From contig NZ_NESU01000005.1 of the NCBI RefSeq assembly GCF_002287135.1, forward strand, positions 45,794 through 109,793: a stretch of 64,000 bases of DNA, given 5' to 3'. The translations under genes and the position numbers were made by a program. The notes under the pieces are model-generated. The model had not been told where the DNA came from. It did no database searches and saw nothing but the letters and a program-made list of their open reading frames with translations. This document shows positions 26,255 to 35,217 of this stretch, one piece after another. This DNA is from Helicobacter sp. TUL (lineage in GTDB: Bacteria > Campylobacterota > Campylobacteria > Campylobacterales > Helicobacteraceae). The number at the start of each line of letters is the position of its first letter. The stretch's first letter is position 1.

Positions 26255-27678
26255 ATTGCCATTCGCACAGATTCTGCAAGTAAGCCTCCATCGTGCGCAG
26301 GCACAAAAAACTGCACACCCAAATCTCGCGCCTTTAGCATAAAATCAGAATCTTTAGATTCTGGCATAAGGATAATAAATTCTATTTTCGCATCTTTTTT
26401 GGTTATTTTGAATTTACGAATAAAATCTAGTGCACTCACATTTTCATTGCGCCAATCCATCACAACAATGTCATATTTGTTTGCGCATAATTCATTAAAT
26501 GCGGGGATCATCTTTTGTTCGGTAGCTATGGAGAGACAAGAATCCACTTTTTCGATAATCTGTTTATCTCGGTGCAAGTCCGCGCTAGATTCTCTAATAA
26601 TAAGAATATTTCTTTTGCTAACTTCTTCTAAATAGCGCAAAAGATTAAAAAGCTCTTTGCTACGCGGCGAGAGTTTGCTTTTGTCAAGTCCGCGTAAAAA
26701 ATAATGCAAGAAAGTTTTTGAGCTATAGCCACCCTCAATCCCTGCGTCACGGAAAAATCGCTTAATCACCTCGCTGCGTTTTGCTCTCTGCCACAACACA
26801 GAATCTAAATCATAGGCTTTGGTATCAAGAAGCATTATAAAATGATCTTTTATGTCTTGTTTCATTGGAGTAAAAACTTCAGAAAATTCTTGGAGATGTT
26901 GTTGTCTAAAGTTTTTTAGACGATCTGTAGTTTTTACCAAGAGATCTTTTTGCACCGCAATAAAATTCACCAAATCCACATAGCGTTTTCGCATAGCTTT
27001 GACATCTTTTTCTAACTCTTGAAAATCCTTAGAATGTTTGTTGCTAGAGTTTTTGAGTGCAAATTCAGATTCTTCGAGTTCTTTACTCAAAGGGCGGACT
27101 TGGGCTTGTGCGTTATTGAGAGAAGCTTTGGTTGCTTCTATAAGGTTTTGTGCTTTGAGATAGGCACTTTGGCGATTTAAAAAAATCTTTTCAAACGAAT
27201 ATTCAAGCGAATACTCTGTTTTTTTGACATAGTTTTCAAATTCTTTATAAAGCGCTAAGATTTCTTGACGCAGTTTTTTTAGGGCAGGATTGGCGAGTGT
27301 GCCATCCATTTCACATAAATCATTGTATGCTGTGAGAATAAAGCGTTGTGATCGCAAAAAATCAAGGCGTGGATGATTTTCCATAAAATCTTTATAGTTT
27401 TGCAAAATAGTATTTTCTCGCTCAAAAAATTCGGTGATACATTCTTGTGCAGATTTGGTTACAGGGATTTCATTGGGATCTATGGGTTTTGGTTTGGGGC
27501 GTATTTTGATAACACGTGCTTTTTCTACATCAAACTCTATTTCAGCATTTTTGCAAAGCTCATTTGCTTTGCCCTCCCATAAATCAAGATTAAAAAGATA
27601 TTGTCGCCTATTGACTGCTTGTTCGATTTTGCCCTGTTTATTTTCTGTGTCTATTTCTAAAAGTATGCCTTGTAACAT
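26251..27678 (-). CDS. Coiled-coil protein with receiver-like C-terminal domain
   Basis: 475 residues, no recognised family. Residues 1-~60 resemble an OB/cold-shock-like beta domain (LQGILLEIDTENKQGKIEQA). Then come ~270 residues of helix and coiled coil. A C-terminal ~115-residue response-regulator-like fold begins RNILIIRESSADLHRDKQII. It keeps an aspartate at the phosphorylation strand (IVVMDW) but lacks the usual acidic pair (RESS instead) and the conserved lysine (VPAHDGG). It is therefore probably a pseudo-receiver for protein contacts rather than phospho-signalling. ATG 27678 is 4 bp after the upstream stop. Cotranscribed with the UPF0323 lipoprotein. Confidence 0.72.
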   Translation of the reverse strand: MLQGILLEIDTENKQGKIEQAVNRRQYLFNLDLWEGKANELCKNAEIEFDVEKARVIKIRPKPKPIDPNEIPVTKSAQECITEFFERENTILQNYKDFMENHPRLDFLRSQRFILTAYNDLCEMDGTLANPALKKLRQEILALYKEFENYVKKTEYSLEYSFEKIFLNRQSAYLKAQNLIEATKASLNNAQAQVRPLSKELEESEFALKNSSNKHSKDFQELEKDVKAMRKRYVDLVNFIAVQKDLLVKTTDRLKNFRQQHLQEFSEVFTPMKQDIKDHFIMLLDTKAYDLDSVLWQRAKRSEVIKRFFRDAGIEGGYSSKTFLHYFLRGLDKSKLSPRSKELFNLLRYLEEVSKRNILIIRESSADLHRDKQIIEKVDSCLSIATEQKMIPAFNELCANKYDIVVMDWRNENVSALDFIRKFKITKKDAKIEFIILMPESKDSDFMLKARDLGVQFFVPAHDGGLLAESVRMAI

Positions 27679-27682
27679 ATAT

Positions 27683-28288
27683 TTATCCACCCATTACGCT
27701 AGAGCCACCCGCGCGCCCACTGCTACTAGAATTATTACCAAAAAACCCACTGCGACCGCTAGTGCTTTTTAACCCACTGCTTGAAGTGCTTTTGTTAGAA
27801 AAGCTATTTTTGCTTCTCTCATAAGCTTGTGGGGATTTATAATTGCGTTGTGCATTGGCTTGGAAGTTTGGATTATTAAAAAGTTTGTTGCCGATATAAC
27901 TTCCCAAGATCGCTCCAGCTGCTGATGCGAGAATTGCCCCACCAAGTCCAAGTCCTCCGGAATTTGGGTTAGTAAGTTCGCTTGTTCCAGCATCAATCTT
28001 GCGCTCCTCTTGGGCGATGAGTTGGGATATTTCCTCATCACTTAGCATACGCTCTTGACCATCTAATGTTTTTAGAAGCACCCGTGTAGTATCGCTTGGA
28101 TATTCTTCAAGGATCTTGTAACTTCCATCTTGTTGTTCTTCTATGATGACAAATGCACCATTTTTTTGTGCATTTTGGAGTATTGAAGAATCCTTAGTAT
28201 TAGAATCTTCGCACCCATACATTGCAAACGCTACTGCCACACCTATGCCACCAACCATCGCATAATCTTTGATTTTGCTAAATTTCAT
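27683..28288 (-). CDS. UPF0323 family lipoprotein
   Basis: 201-aa lipoprotein. Its signal peptide with lipobox ([14 protein letters not shown], Cys about residue 26) and N-terminus [10 protein letters not shown] match UPF0323. A central glycine-rich hydrophobic stretch ([20 protein letters not shown]) follows, and the tail is Ser/Gly/Asn-rich. The H. pylori relative is HP0232, described as linked to secretion or motility; the function is not settled. ATG 28288 is chosen from GGGAG five bases upstream and from family alignment ([10 protein letters not shown]); two other in-frame starts lie just before it. Confidence 0.85.
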   Translation of the reverse strand: MKFSKIKDYAMVGGIGVAVAFAMYGCEDSNTKDSSILQNAQKNGAFVIIEEQQDGSYKILEEYPSDTTRVLLKTLDGQERMLSDEEISQLIAQEERKIDAGTSELTNPNSGGLGLGGAILASAAGAILGSYIGNKLFNNPNFQANAQRNYKSPQAYERSKNSFSNKSTSSSGLKSTSGRSGFFGNNSSSSGRAGGSSVMGG

Positions 28289-28367
28289 CATCACTCCCAT
28301 ATGTAATGGATTCTAAGCGTTTGCATTATATTTTTTTTCACTCTTAAAAGTCAATAAGCGTATTAAA

Positions 28368-28388
28368 CTTGATTGCATAATACTAAAG
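28368..28388 (+). promoter_or_regulatory. HspR operator (HAIR-like) of cbpA-hspR-rarA
   Basis: CTTGATT-N7-ACTAAAG, matching 12 of 14 defined bases of the HAIR consensus CTTGAGT-N7-ACTCAAG. It covers the likely -35 region upstream of TATGAT (28392-28397), 70 bp before cbpA. Since hspR is in the operon it controls, this is probably an autoregulatory heat-shock operator as in H. pylori. Confidence 0.75.
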
Positions 28389-28457
28389 TTTTATGATATA
28401 CTTTCACTAAATTTTATAGTTTATCTTTTTATGTAGATTCATTATTAAGGAGTTTTT

Positions 28458-29348
28458 ATGGCAAAAAGTTTATATCAAACATTAGAAATATCAGAGAATG
28501 CAAGTGCTGATGAGATTAAAAAAGCATATAGAAAACTTGCAAGAAAATATCACCCCGATATTAATAAAGAACCCGGTGCAGAGGATAAGTTTAAAGAAAT
28601 CAATGCAGCATATGAAGTATTGAGTGATGAGAATAAAAAAGCCCAATATGATAGATTCGGAGATTCTATGTTTGGGGGGCAAAGCTTTCACGATTTTAGA
28701 AGCGCACAGGGCAATATGGACATTAATGATATTTTGTCGCATATCTTTGGGCAAGGGGGCTTTGGGGCTGGGACAAGTCAAAATTTCCATAGCTCATTTG
28801 GTGGAGGTTTTGGCGGTTTTGGTGATTTTGGCGGCTTTGGTGGCGGAGTGGATAATGATATTTTAGATTCTATCACAATCCCTTTTAAGAGTGCTTTGCT
28901 TGGTGGTAGCTATCATTATAGCGGTAAAGGTGGGGAATTTACCATTAAGATTCCATCTGGTATTCGAGATAATGAGACTATTAGGCTAAAGGGCAAAGGT
29001 GCAAAAACGCGCTATGGCACAGGAGATTTGCTTCTTAAAGTGCGTGTCGCACCAAACCCAGAATACAGCATAGATGGCGATGATTTGCTAAAAGACATAG
29101 AAGTCCCACTCAAGCTTGCGTTATTTGGTGGCAAGATGAAAGTAAGCACCTTACAAAAAGACATCACTATCACTATTCCACAAAATACCAAAAATGGACA
29201 AAAACTCCGTATCAAAGAGCTTGGGTTAAAAAACAGAAAAACACAGCATGTGGGGAATTTGTATTTGCGTATCAAGGTGGTATTGCCTAAAGTGGAGGAT
29301 TTAAGTCCAGAACTTAAAGAAATGCTCCAAACTCAACTTACAGACTAG
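28458..29348 (+). CDS. cbpA: DnaJ-like co-chaperone CbpA
   Basis: 296-aa class II J-protein that stimulates DnaK ATPase. The J domain (residues 1-~70) carries the HPD tripeptide (KYHPDINK). A Gly/Phe-rich linker (about 85-135, [11 protein letters not shown]) follows, then two CTD-type substrate domains without the zinc-finger region of DnaJ. First gene of a cbpA-hspR-rarA run, as in H. pylori, behind a strong HspR operator. Start ATG after AAGGAGTTTTT. Confidence 0.95.
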   Translation: MAKSLYQTLEISENASADEIKKAYRKLARKYHPDINKEPGAEDKFKEINAAYEVLSDENKKAQYDRFGDSMFGGQSFHDFRSAQGNMDINDILSHIFGQGGFGAGTSQNFHSSFGGGFGGFGDFGGFGGGVDNDILDSITIPFKSALLGGSYHYSGKGGEFTIKIPSGIRDNETIRLKGKGAKTRYGTGDLLLKVRVAPNPEYSIDGDDLLKDIEVPLKLALFGGKMKVSTLQKDITITIPQNTKNGQKLRIKELGLKNRKTQHVGNLYLRIKVVLPKVEDLSPELKEMLQTQLTD

Positions 29349-29357
29349 GAGATATCA

Positions 29358-29711
29358 ATGTATAGCTATGATGAACCTGTGTATCTTATTAGCGTTGTGG
29401 CAAAGATTTTAGAGATTCATCCACAAACCTTGCGCCAATATGAAAAAGAAGGATTGATTGCGCCAGGACGCACCGATGGGAAAATGCGTCTATACTCCCA
29501 ACGCGATATTGACAAAATTAAAACGATTTTACGACTTACGCGAGATCTTGGTGTGAATCTTGCGGGTGTGGATATTATCTTGCGTTTAAAAGAGCGACTT
29601 GATGAGCTTGATAGTATCATTGAAGAATTACGCGAAAGTAGCAAAACCCCTTCCCAAAAAGAACTCAAAATCAAAGAGAGTTCTTATGAAGTGATTTTAT
29701 TTAAAAAGTAG
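29358..29711 (+). CDS. hspR: Heat-shock repressor HspR (MerR family)
   Basis: 117-aa MerR-type regulator. The helix-turn-helix begins PVYLISVVAKILEIHPQTLR, with the QYEKEGLIAPGRTDGKMRLY wing typical of HspR. A short coiled dimerisation helix follows. It represses chaperone operons through HAIR sites, using DnaK or CbpA feedback in related bacteria. It starts 9 bp after cbpA and 5 bp separate it from rarA. The HAIR-like site at 28368 is its expected target. Confidence 0.95.
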   Translation: MYSYDEPVYLISVVAKILEIHPQTLRQYEKEGLIAPGRTDGKMRLYSQRDIDKIKTILRLTRDLGVNLAGVDIILRLKERLDELDSIIEELRESSKTPSQKELKIKESSYEVILFKK

Positions 29712-29716
29712 CGTGT

Positions 29717-30922
29717 ATGAAAAATATTGCCAATGCCTTGCGCCCTAAGAATCTTGATGAATTTATAGGACAGGCACATATCATTGGCAAAGATACACCT
29801 TTGTATAAAAACATTCTTTCTCAAACCCCACCTCATTGTATTTTTTATGGACCCCCTGGTTGTGGCAAAACGACATTAGCACGCCTTATTTGCGAAATGC
29901 TTGAATATGAGATAGGCTATTTTAATGCCACCGCTTTTAAGCTAGAGAATCTCAAAGCCTTTGTGCTTCAGTATCAAAATTCTTTGTATAAATGCGCGGT
30001 GTTTATTGATGAGATTCACCGCCTCAATAAAGCACAGCAAGAATTTTTGCTACCCATTATGGAAGAAGGTCAGGTGTTGGTGCTTGGGGCTAGCACGACT
30101 AATCCTTTTTATACTCTCACAAATGCTATACGATCGCGGTGTTTTTTGTTTGAATTTATGCCTCTTTCGCGTTTGGATTTAAAAAAACTTCTTGATAGAG
30201 CGCTTAGTCTTTATCCGTGTGCGCTAGATTCACAAAGTTATGAGTATCTTATAGAATCTAGTGGGGGCGATGGGCGCGCAATGCTAAATCTACTTGATGC
30301 CGTGCTTGATGTAAAGCCTATCACTATAGACACCCTAAAAGCTATGCGTCCTTTTAGCCTCAATGACGGAAGTAGCGAGGATAGCACACATTACAATCTT
30401 ATATCCGCAATGATTAAATCCATACGTGGCAGTGATGTGCATGCGAGTATCTATTATCTTGCGCGTCTTATAGCTGGTGGCGAAAACCCTGAATTTATTG
30501 CGCGTCGTCTCGTGATTTTAGCAAGTGAAGATATAGGCAATGCCAATCCAAATGCGTTAAACCTCGCAACTTCCACTATGCAGGCAGTAAGCAAGATTGG
30601 CTACCCAGAATCTCGCATTATTCTTGCGCAATGTGTGATTTACCTCGCTTCTTCGCCCAAATCTAATACCGCATATAAGGCAATAAATGCTGCGCTAGAT
30701 TCTATTGCAAAAGGCAATCTTTTACCGATTGTGCCTAATATCCTCCCTGATAGCAAGGAATATTTATATCCGCATGATTTTGGTGGTTATGTTACACAAA
30801 CATATCTTGCGACACCACAACATTTTGTTGAGCGCGCGGATAAGGGATTTGAAAAAACACTCAATGAATGGCTTGATAAGATTCACGCTATACACACTGC
30901 CAAAGATTCACACAGCAAATGA
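29717..30922 (+). CDS. rarA: Replication-associated recombination protein A (AAA+ ATPase)
   Basis: 401-aa clamp-loader-like ATPase (RarA/MgsA) acting at stalled replication forks. It begins NALRPKNLDEFIGQAHIIG, has Walker A GPPGCGKTT and Walker B VFIDEIHRLNKAQQE, then the lid and a C-terminal tetramerisation domain (LASEDIGNANPNALNLA). No extra domains. It overlaps the next gene by 4 bp. Confidence 0.95.
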   Translation: MKNIANALRPKNLDEFIGQAHIIGKDTPLYKNILSQTPPHCIFYGPPGCGKTTLARLICEMLEYEIGYFNATAFKLENLKAFVLQYQNSLYKCAVFIDEIHRLNKAQQEFLLPIMEEGQVLVLGASTTNPFYTLTNAIRSRCFLFEFMPLSRLDLKKLLDRALSLYPCALDSQSYEYLIESSGGDGRAMLNLLDAVLDVKPITIDTLKAMRPFSLNDGSSEDSTHYNLISAMIKSIRGSDVHASIYYLARLIAGGENPEFIARRLVILASEDIGNANPNALNLATSTMQAVSKIGYPESRIILAQCVIYLASSPKSNTAYKAINAALDSIAKGNLLPIVPNILPDSKEYLYPHDFGGYVTQTYLATPQHFVERADKGFEKTLNEWLDKIHAIHTAKDSHSK

Positions 30923-31845
30923 TACGATTTATTGCACTTTTTCTTATCGCTTTAATAGCGTATCAGGCTTTGCTTTTTGGTGAGGAGGAAGAAGCAATTT
31001 ACAAAGAGCAAAAAATCGGTTGGCAAGTTGATTTGCGGCGTATTTCGCTTAATTTCTCCTCGACTTCTTTGCGTAATCAAGAGCTTTATAGCGTATCTGC
31101 GGACACGCGTTTGCAGGGCGATTCACAAATGATTGCACAGGGATATTTGAATCTTGGTATGGATTATTACACGCCAAATTTTGTCATCTTTAATACACTT
31201 TTGGCAGAATATGGACAAACAATCATCTTTCCAGCAAATTCCCCAAGCGTTAGCAATAAAAACCTTGATCGTATTTTATTGAGTTCGGATTATACACAAA
31301 GGATTTGGGAGTTTGAAGAATTTTTGGGCATACCAAGTTTGTATTTTGAGCTTGGTCCTCACAGCAAGGTTTCTTATCAGACAGAATTTGTGGCTTCTAA
31401 TGAATTTGGTAGGCGACAGATTGTGCGTGCCAATGCGGGAGTGAAAATTTTTAGTGGTATGGTGCTTAAGGATTTTGCGCTTACGATGTTTGGAGAAAAA
31501 GATTTTAATACTGGCACGAATGCACAAAGCTTTGGCTTGGAATTGGGTTTTGCATTAGAAAAACAATTTAAAAATGGTGGCAAACTCTATTATGAAATGC
31601 ATGCGCGCGATTATCTGTATTCCGCCACTTCTAATGACTATGATCCTAAATATTACCTAGAGCTTGAAGTGCGCTATGATCTTAATCTTTACAAAAAAAT
31701 TACCATAGCGCCATTTTTCAAACTCTATATGTTGCAAGGCAAATATTTTGATCGTAGCGGAAGCAATATTATGACAGGACTTGTATTTTCCTTTGGACAG
31801 ATGTTGCGGGAAGCGCCATTTCAGATTGTTTCAAAACAAAATTAG
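30919..31845 (+). CDS. Probable outer-membrane beta-barrel protein, unknown
   Basis: 308 aa with a hydrophobic signal sequence (MIRFIALFLIALIAYQALLF). About twelve amphipathic aromatic-rich strands follow (IAQGYLNLGMDYYTPNFVIF, GGKLYYEMHARDYLYSATS, YYLELEVRYDLNLYKKITIA). The outline suggests a mid-sized barrel. I considered outer-membrane phospholipase A, but the His/Ser/Asn catalytic motif of that family is not visible. It overlaps rarA by 4 bp and so probably belongs to the heat-shock operon's transcript. Confidence 0.65.
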   Translation: MIRFIALFLIALIAYQALLFGEEEEAIYKEQKIGWQVDLRRISLNFSSTSLRNQELYSVSADTRLQGDSQMIAQGYLNLGMDYYTPNFVIFNTLLAEYGQTIIFPANSPSVSNKNLDRILLSSDYTQRIWEFEEFLGIPSLYFELGPHSKVSYQTEFVASNEFGRRQIVRANAGVKIFSGMVLKDFALTMFGEKDFNTGTNAQSFGLELGFALEKQFKNGGKLYYEMHARDYLYSATSNDYDPKYYLELEVRYDLNLYKKITIAPFFKLYMLQGKYFDRSGSNIMTGLVFSFGQMLREAPFQIVSKQN

Positions 31846-31864
31846 CGTAATGAGAATTTTAAGG

Positions 31865-31870
31865 TATAAT
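31865..31870 (+). promoter_or_regulatory. -10 box of lpxD
   Basis: Perfect TATAAT 34 bp upstream of the lpxD ATG, in the short gap after the barrel-protein gene. Confidence 0.6.
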
Positions 31871-31903
31871 GCCTATCTTTAACAAAACCCCAAGGATTAC
31901 CTT

Positions 31904-32896
31904 ATGCATCTCTATCAAGCCATACAATTTTTAGAATCTAAACAGATTCACGCTACACATCATTACAAGGGAGAGGATTTTATCATAAGCGGTATTGCTC
32001 CTTTAGAATCTGCGTCTTCAACGCACATAAGCTACATTGATCAGGATAAATACATTCCTAAACTTGCTACTTCTAAGGCAGGTGCGGTGCTAGTGCGCAC
32101 GAGCTTTATGCAGGATTTGGAGGGCAATGTCCCACCTTCTATGCAGATTTTAGAAGTAGAAAATCCACATTTAGCTTTTGCATATCTCTCTGCGTGCTTT
32201 GCAAAGCCCGAATTTGCAAATCCTATGCAAAATTATGCCTCCACTTATGAATCTAGTATAAAAATCGCGCCCAATGCCTTCATCGGAGCAAATGTGCACA
32301 TTGGTGCACGTAGTGAGATTTTGGCTGGTGTGGTGATTAGCGATAATGTGGAGATTGGTGAAGATTGCGTTGTGTTTCCTAATGTTGTCATTTATCGTGA
32401 TACCAAGATTGGAAATCGTGTGAGAATCCACGCCGGAAGCGTCATAGGAAGTGATGGCTTTGGTTATGCACATACCAAAAATGGTGAACATATCAAGATT
32501 GAGCATAATGGGTGCGTGGTGCTAGAAGATGATGTAGAGATTGGCGCAAACAACACTATCGATCGTGCGGTTTTTGGCGAGACTATCATCAAAAAAGGGA
32601 GCAAAATTGATAACCTTGTCCAAATTGGTCATAATTGCGAGGTGGGAGAGTATACTTTGCTTGTCTCTCAAGTAGGTTTGGCTGGTTCTACCACCACAGG
32701 ACGCAATGTCGTAATGGGAGGTCAGGCTGGCACTGGGGGGCATATTCACATTGGTGATTTTGTGCAAGTCGCAGGACGCGGTGCAGTGGGTAAAAATCTC
32801 CCACCAAATACAAAATGGGGTGGTCACCCACTTATGGAGCTTGATGAGTGGATGAAATTTTATGTCAAACTGCGTCGTTTAGTCAAATCCAAATAA
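31904..32896 (+). CDS. lpxD: UDP-3-O-acylglucosamine N-acyltransferase
   Basis: Adds the second acyl chain in lipid A synthesis. 330 aa: an N-terminal uridine-binding domain (to about residue 105), then a left-handed beta helix of hexapeptide repeats ([20 protein letters not shown] onward). The catalytic His lies in [13 protein letters not shown], and a C-terminal helix is present. The [12 protein letters not shown] pattern is typical of LpxD. Acts in the cytosol. Confidence 0.96.
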   Translation: MHLYQAIQFLESKQIHATHHYKGEDFIISGIAPLESASSTHISYIDQDKYIPKLATSKAGAVLVRTSFMQDLEGNVPPSMQILEVENPHLAFAYLSACFAKPEFANPMQNYASTYESSIKIAPNAFIGANVHIGARSEILAGVVISDNVEIGEDCVVFPNVVIYRDTKIGNRVRIHAGSVIGSDGFGYAHTKNGEHIKIEHNGCVVLEDDVEIGANNTIDRAVFGETIIKKGSKIDNLVQIGHNCEVGEYTLLVSQVGLAGSTTTGRNVVMGGQAGTGGHIHIGDFVQVAGRGAVGKNLPPNTKWGGHPLMELDEWMKFYVKLRRLVKSK

Positions 32897-32936
32897 ATAT
32901 AAAATGGCTAATGTGTTAGCACACAAGGAGAAAGGA

Positions 32937-33872
32937 ATGAAAAAAAAGACAATTTTTATTATTATCGGTGTGAGCGTGATTATTATCGTGGGACTTTTTG
33001 TCGCTACCAAAATTTTGAGCTCACAAATGAGTCGTGTGATGGAGCACGAGCTTAACGCATTTTTGCAATCCCAAAATACACAGGATATACAACTTGAATA
33101 TGATCCTTTTGTATGTGAAGGAAGCACGACAATCGTGTGTAAAACAACACAACTTACTATAAATAAAAATCTTGAAATACTAGGCACAGAATCTTTGGAT
33201 AAACAATTCGCTCCTAAAATTCTACATTTTAGTGATCTTGTAGTGAGTTTTGGCGGTAGCAAAACACAAGCAAATATTGAGATAGAATCCGACATAGCTG
33301 TGCTTGGGAAGCAATTTCATGCAAAATGTATGAATACAATCAATTTTGTAGATTCTATGCTTGATACAAATATAACATGCAATGCCCAAGCAGGTGATAT
33401 GCAATCTGTAGCAGATACGCACCTTGCTTTTATTCACCCTAGTTTTAAATCAAGCACCCTTCATGAAATTATCAAAATGTTTAAAGACACACAACAGCGT
33501 AATGTAGTGCTACAAGATCTTGAAGTAATGCCTATTTCAGATCATATTTCTCTCAAATCTCCAAGCCTCAAAGAATCTCTACGCGCCTTTTATGGAGCTT
33601 CTGAAGAAGATATGCAGTTTTATAGTGTGATGTTTGCTATTATAGAATCTAGCTATCAACAAACACAAAACTCCCAAACAAAAGAATTAGATAATGCTAT
33701 AGCCAATATGGCAAGAATTCTTAGTGATGTGTGTATAGATGATAAAATTCAAGAAATTTGGTATGACATGCATACCAAAACCCCACAAGTATCTTTTAAA
33801 TGGAAAGATATTCTTCAAATGAGCCCTGTTGATATGCAGACACATTTTAGTTTAGATTTTGGGAAGCGCTAA
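32937..33872 (+). CDS. Membrane-anchored periplasmic protein, unknown function
   Basis: 311 residues from ATG 32937, which follows AAGGAGAAAGGA (the longer in-frame ORF starts before that site). A single N-terminal membrane helix (KTIFIIIGVSVIIIVGLFVA) precedes a ~285-residue exported region, mixed alpha/beta. It contains spaced cysteines (FVCEGSTTIVCKT, AKCMN, ITCNAQ, SDVCID) that could form disulfides. It resembles the conserved epsilonproteobacterial periplasmic proteins annotated as hypothetical. It overlaps dgkA by 1 bp. Confidence 0.65.
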   Translation: MKKKTIFIIIGVSVIIIVGLFVATKILSSQMSRVMEHELNAFLQSQNTQDIQLEYDPFVCEGSTTIVCKTTQLTINKNLEILGTESLDKQFAPKILHFSDLVVSFGGSKTQANIEIESDIAVLGKQFHAKCMNTINFVDSMLDTNITCNAQAGDMQSVADTHLAFIHPSFKSSTLHEIIKMFKDTQQRNVVLQDLEVMPISDHISLKSPSLKESLRAFYGASEEDMQFYSVMFAIIESSYQQTQNSQTKELDNAIANMARILSDVCIDDKIQEIWYDMHTKTPQVSFKWKDILQMSPVDMQTHFSLDFGKR

Positions 33873-34330
33873 TGCAAGAACACTACACAAATAATGAAAC
33901 ATCAAAGAGTCATCGTGAGACTTATTTGCATGATACATGTACCCAAAATACTCGCAATGCCAAAAAAGGCAAAAAGGGGCTAAAGCGTATTTGGAATGCA
34001 TTTTTGTATTCACTAGATGGCTTTAGAGCCGCTTGGAGTGATGAGGCAGCATTTCGTCAAATCGTGGGATTGTGTGTAATTTTTATCCCATTAGCTTTGT
34101 GGATAGCGCGAGATTGGCAAGAGGGCGTATTACTTTTATTGCCTTGTTTTTTTGCGCTTATGGCTGAACTTATCAATTCTGCGATCGAAAATGCGGTGGA
34201 TTATACTGGGATAGAGATTCACCCACTTGCCAAAAAAGCCAAAGATATGGGTAGCGCTGTGCAGTTTTTGGCACTCACATTTTGGGTTTGTGTGTGGGTG
34301 TGGTATGGCGTTATGCGATTTTTGGAATAA
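33872..34330 (+). CDS. dgkA: Diacylglycerol kinase
   Basis: Integral-membrane kinase recycling diacylglycerol to phosphatidic acid. 152 aa; the last ~115 residues are the three-helix DgkA core with the active-site motif AELINSAIENAVDYTGIEIH and LAKKAKDMGSAVQ. The first ~35 residues are a polar extension (MQEHYTNNETSKSH...) beyond the usual ~120-aa protein. No internal ATG with a ribosome site was seen that would remove the extension. Confidence 0.93.
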   Translation: MQEHYTNNETSKSHRETYLHDTCTQNTRNAKKGKKGLKRIWNAFLYSLDGFRAAWSDEAAFRQIVGLCVIFIPLALWIARDWQEGVLLLLPCFFALMAELINSAIENAVDYTGIEIHPLAKKAKDMGSAVQFLALTFWVCVWVWYGVMRFLE

Positions 34331-34335
34331 TGCGT

Positions 34336-34341
34336 TATAAT
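34336..34341 (+). promoter_or_regulatory. -10 box of the yceI-like gene
   Basis: TATAAT (in GCGTTATAATG) 51 bp before the ATG of the YceI-family gene and just after the dgkA stop. Confidence 0.55.
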
Positions 34342-34391
34342 GTAGGCGTGAATCTTAAGATAGATTCTCATTAAACTTGAAGGAGATTTCA

Positions 34392-34934
34392 ATGAAGGCT
34401 TTTGTGATAGCTTTGGCAGTGGCTTTTGGGAGTATGAGTGCAGCACCTTATATGATAGATTCTACACATTCATCAGTGGGATTTGAAGTAAAGCATTTGA
34501 TGGTGAGCAAGGTTAAAGGGAATTTTAAAAAATTTAGTGGTGAGATTGAATTTGATGGCAAAGCCCTTACTAAACTCAATGGTAAGGTAGCGATTGCAGA
34601 TATCAATACCGATAACAATACGCGGGATAAACACCTCAACGCACCAGATTTTTTTGATTCTAAAAAGTTTCCAGATGCAACCTTGAGTATGACAAAGTTT
34701 GAAAAAGGTAAAGTGTATGCTGATCTAAAAATTCGTGATGTGGTAAAAAATGTCGTATTTGATACAGAAATAGGTGGACCGATTAAACACCCAAAAACAG
34801 GCAAAGATATAATTTCTGTATCACTTAAAGGTGAAATTAATCGTAAAGATTTCAATGTTGGTGAAGATACTGCTGATAGCTCTGTAAGCGATAAAGTAAT
34901 TATTACTATCGAGTTAGAAGCAAGTGCACAATAA
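34392..34934 (+). CDS. YceI family periplasmic protein
   Basis: 180-aa exported lipocalin-like protein. Signal peptide MKAFVIALAVAFGSMSA is followed by the YceI fold, beginning APYMIDSTHSSVGFEVKHLM and VSKVKGNFKKFSGEIEFDG and carrying DKHLNAPDFFDSKKFPDATL. Family members bind isoprenoid chains; H. pylori HP1286 binds a fatty amide. ATG 34392 follows AAGGAGATTTCA. A strong hairpin ends the transcript. Confidence 0.93.
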   Translation: MKAFVIALAVAFGSMSAAPYMIDSTHSSVGFEVKHLMVSKVKGNFKKFSGEIEFDGKALTKLNGKVAIADINTDNNTRDKHLNAPDFFDSKKFPDATLSMTKFEKGKVYADLKIRDVVKNVVFDTEIGGPIKHPKTGKDIISVSLKGEINRKDFNVGEDTADSSVSDKVIITIELEASAQ

Positions 34935-34941
34935 CTATATG

Positions 34942-34991
34942 CCTAATAAGTCTCTTGGGACTTATTAGGGTAATGTAATCTTCCATTACAT
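34942..34991 (+). terminator. Tandem hairpins after the yceI-like gene
   Basis: Stem CCTAATAAGTC/GACTTATTAGG (11 bp, 6-nt loop; 34942-34969) is followed at once by ATGTAAT/ATTACAT (34973-34991). There is no strong U run after the first stem, so it may work as a bidirectional or Rho-assisted stop. Confidence 0.6.
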
Positions 34992-35217
34992 CTCATACGA
35001 TTCTTTTTTATAAACATTATTTTTCTCTATGTTACTTTTTTTCTATTTTTCTTTACAAGATCGTTACTTGTGTAGATTCTGCATATGTTAAAAAAATATA
35101 TCTTTTGCAAAATGAGTAAAAATTTCCATTTTGATAGATTCTATTTTTGTAAATAAGAAAGTTATTAATTTAGCTGTCTTAGTATGTAAATGAGAACTAC
35201 ATAAAGGGAGGTTAGAT

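Noticed and set aside
30919..31845. Outer-membrane phospholipase A (pldA) identity
   Set aside because: Size and barrel pattern fit loosely, but the His/Ser/Asn catalytic motif expected for OMPLA is not visible.
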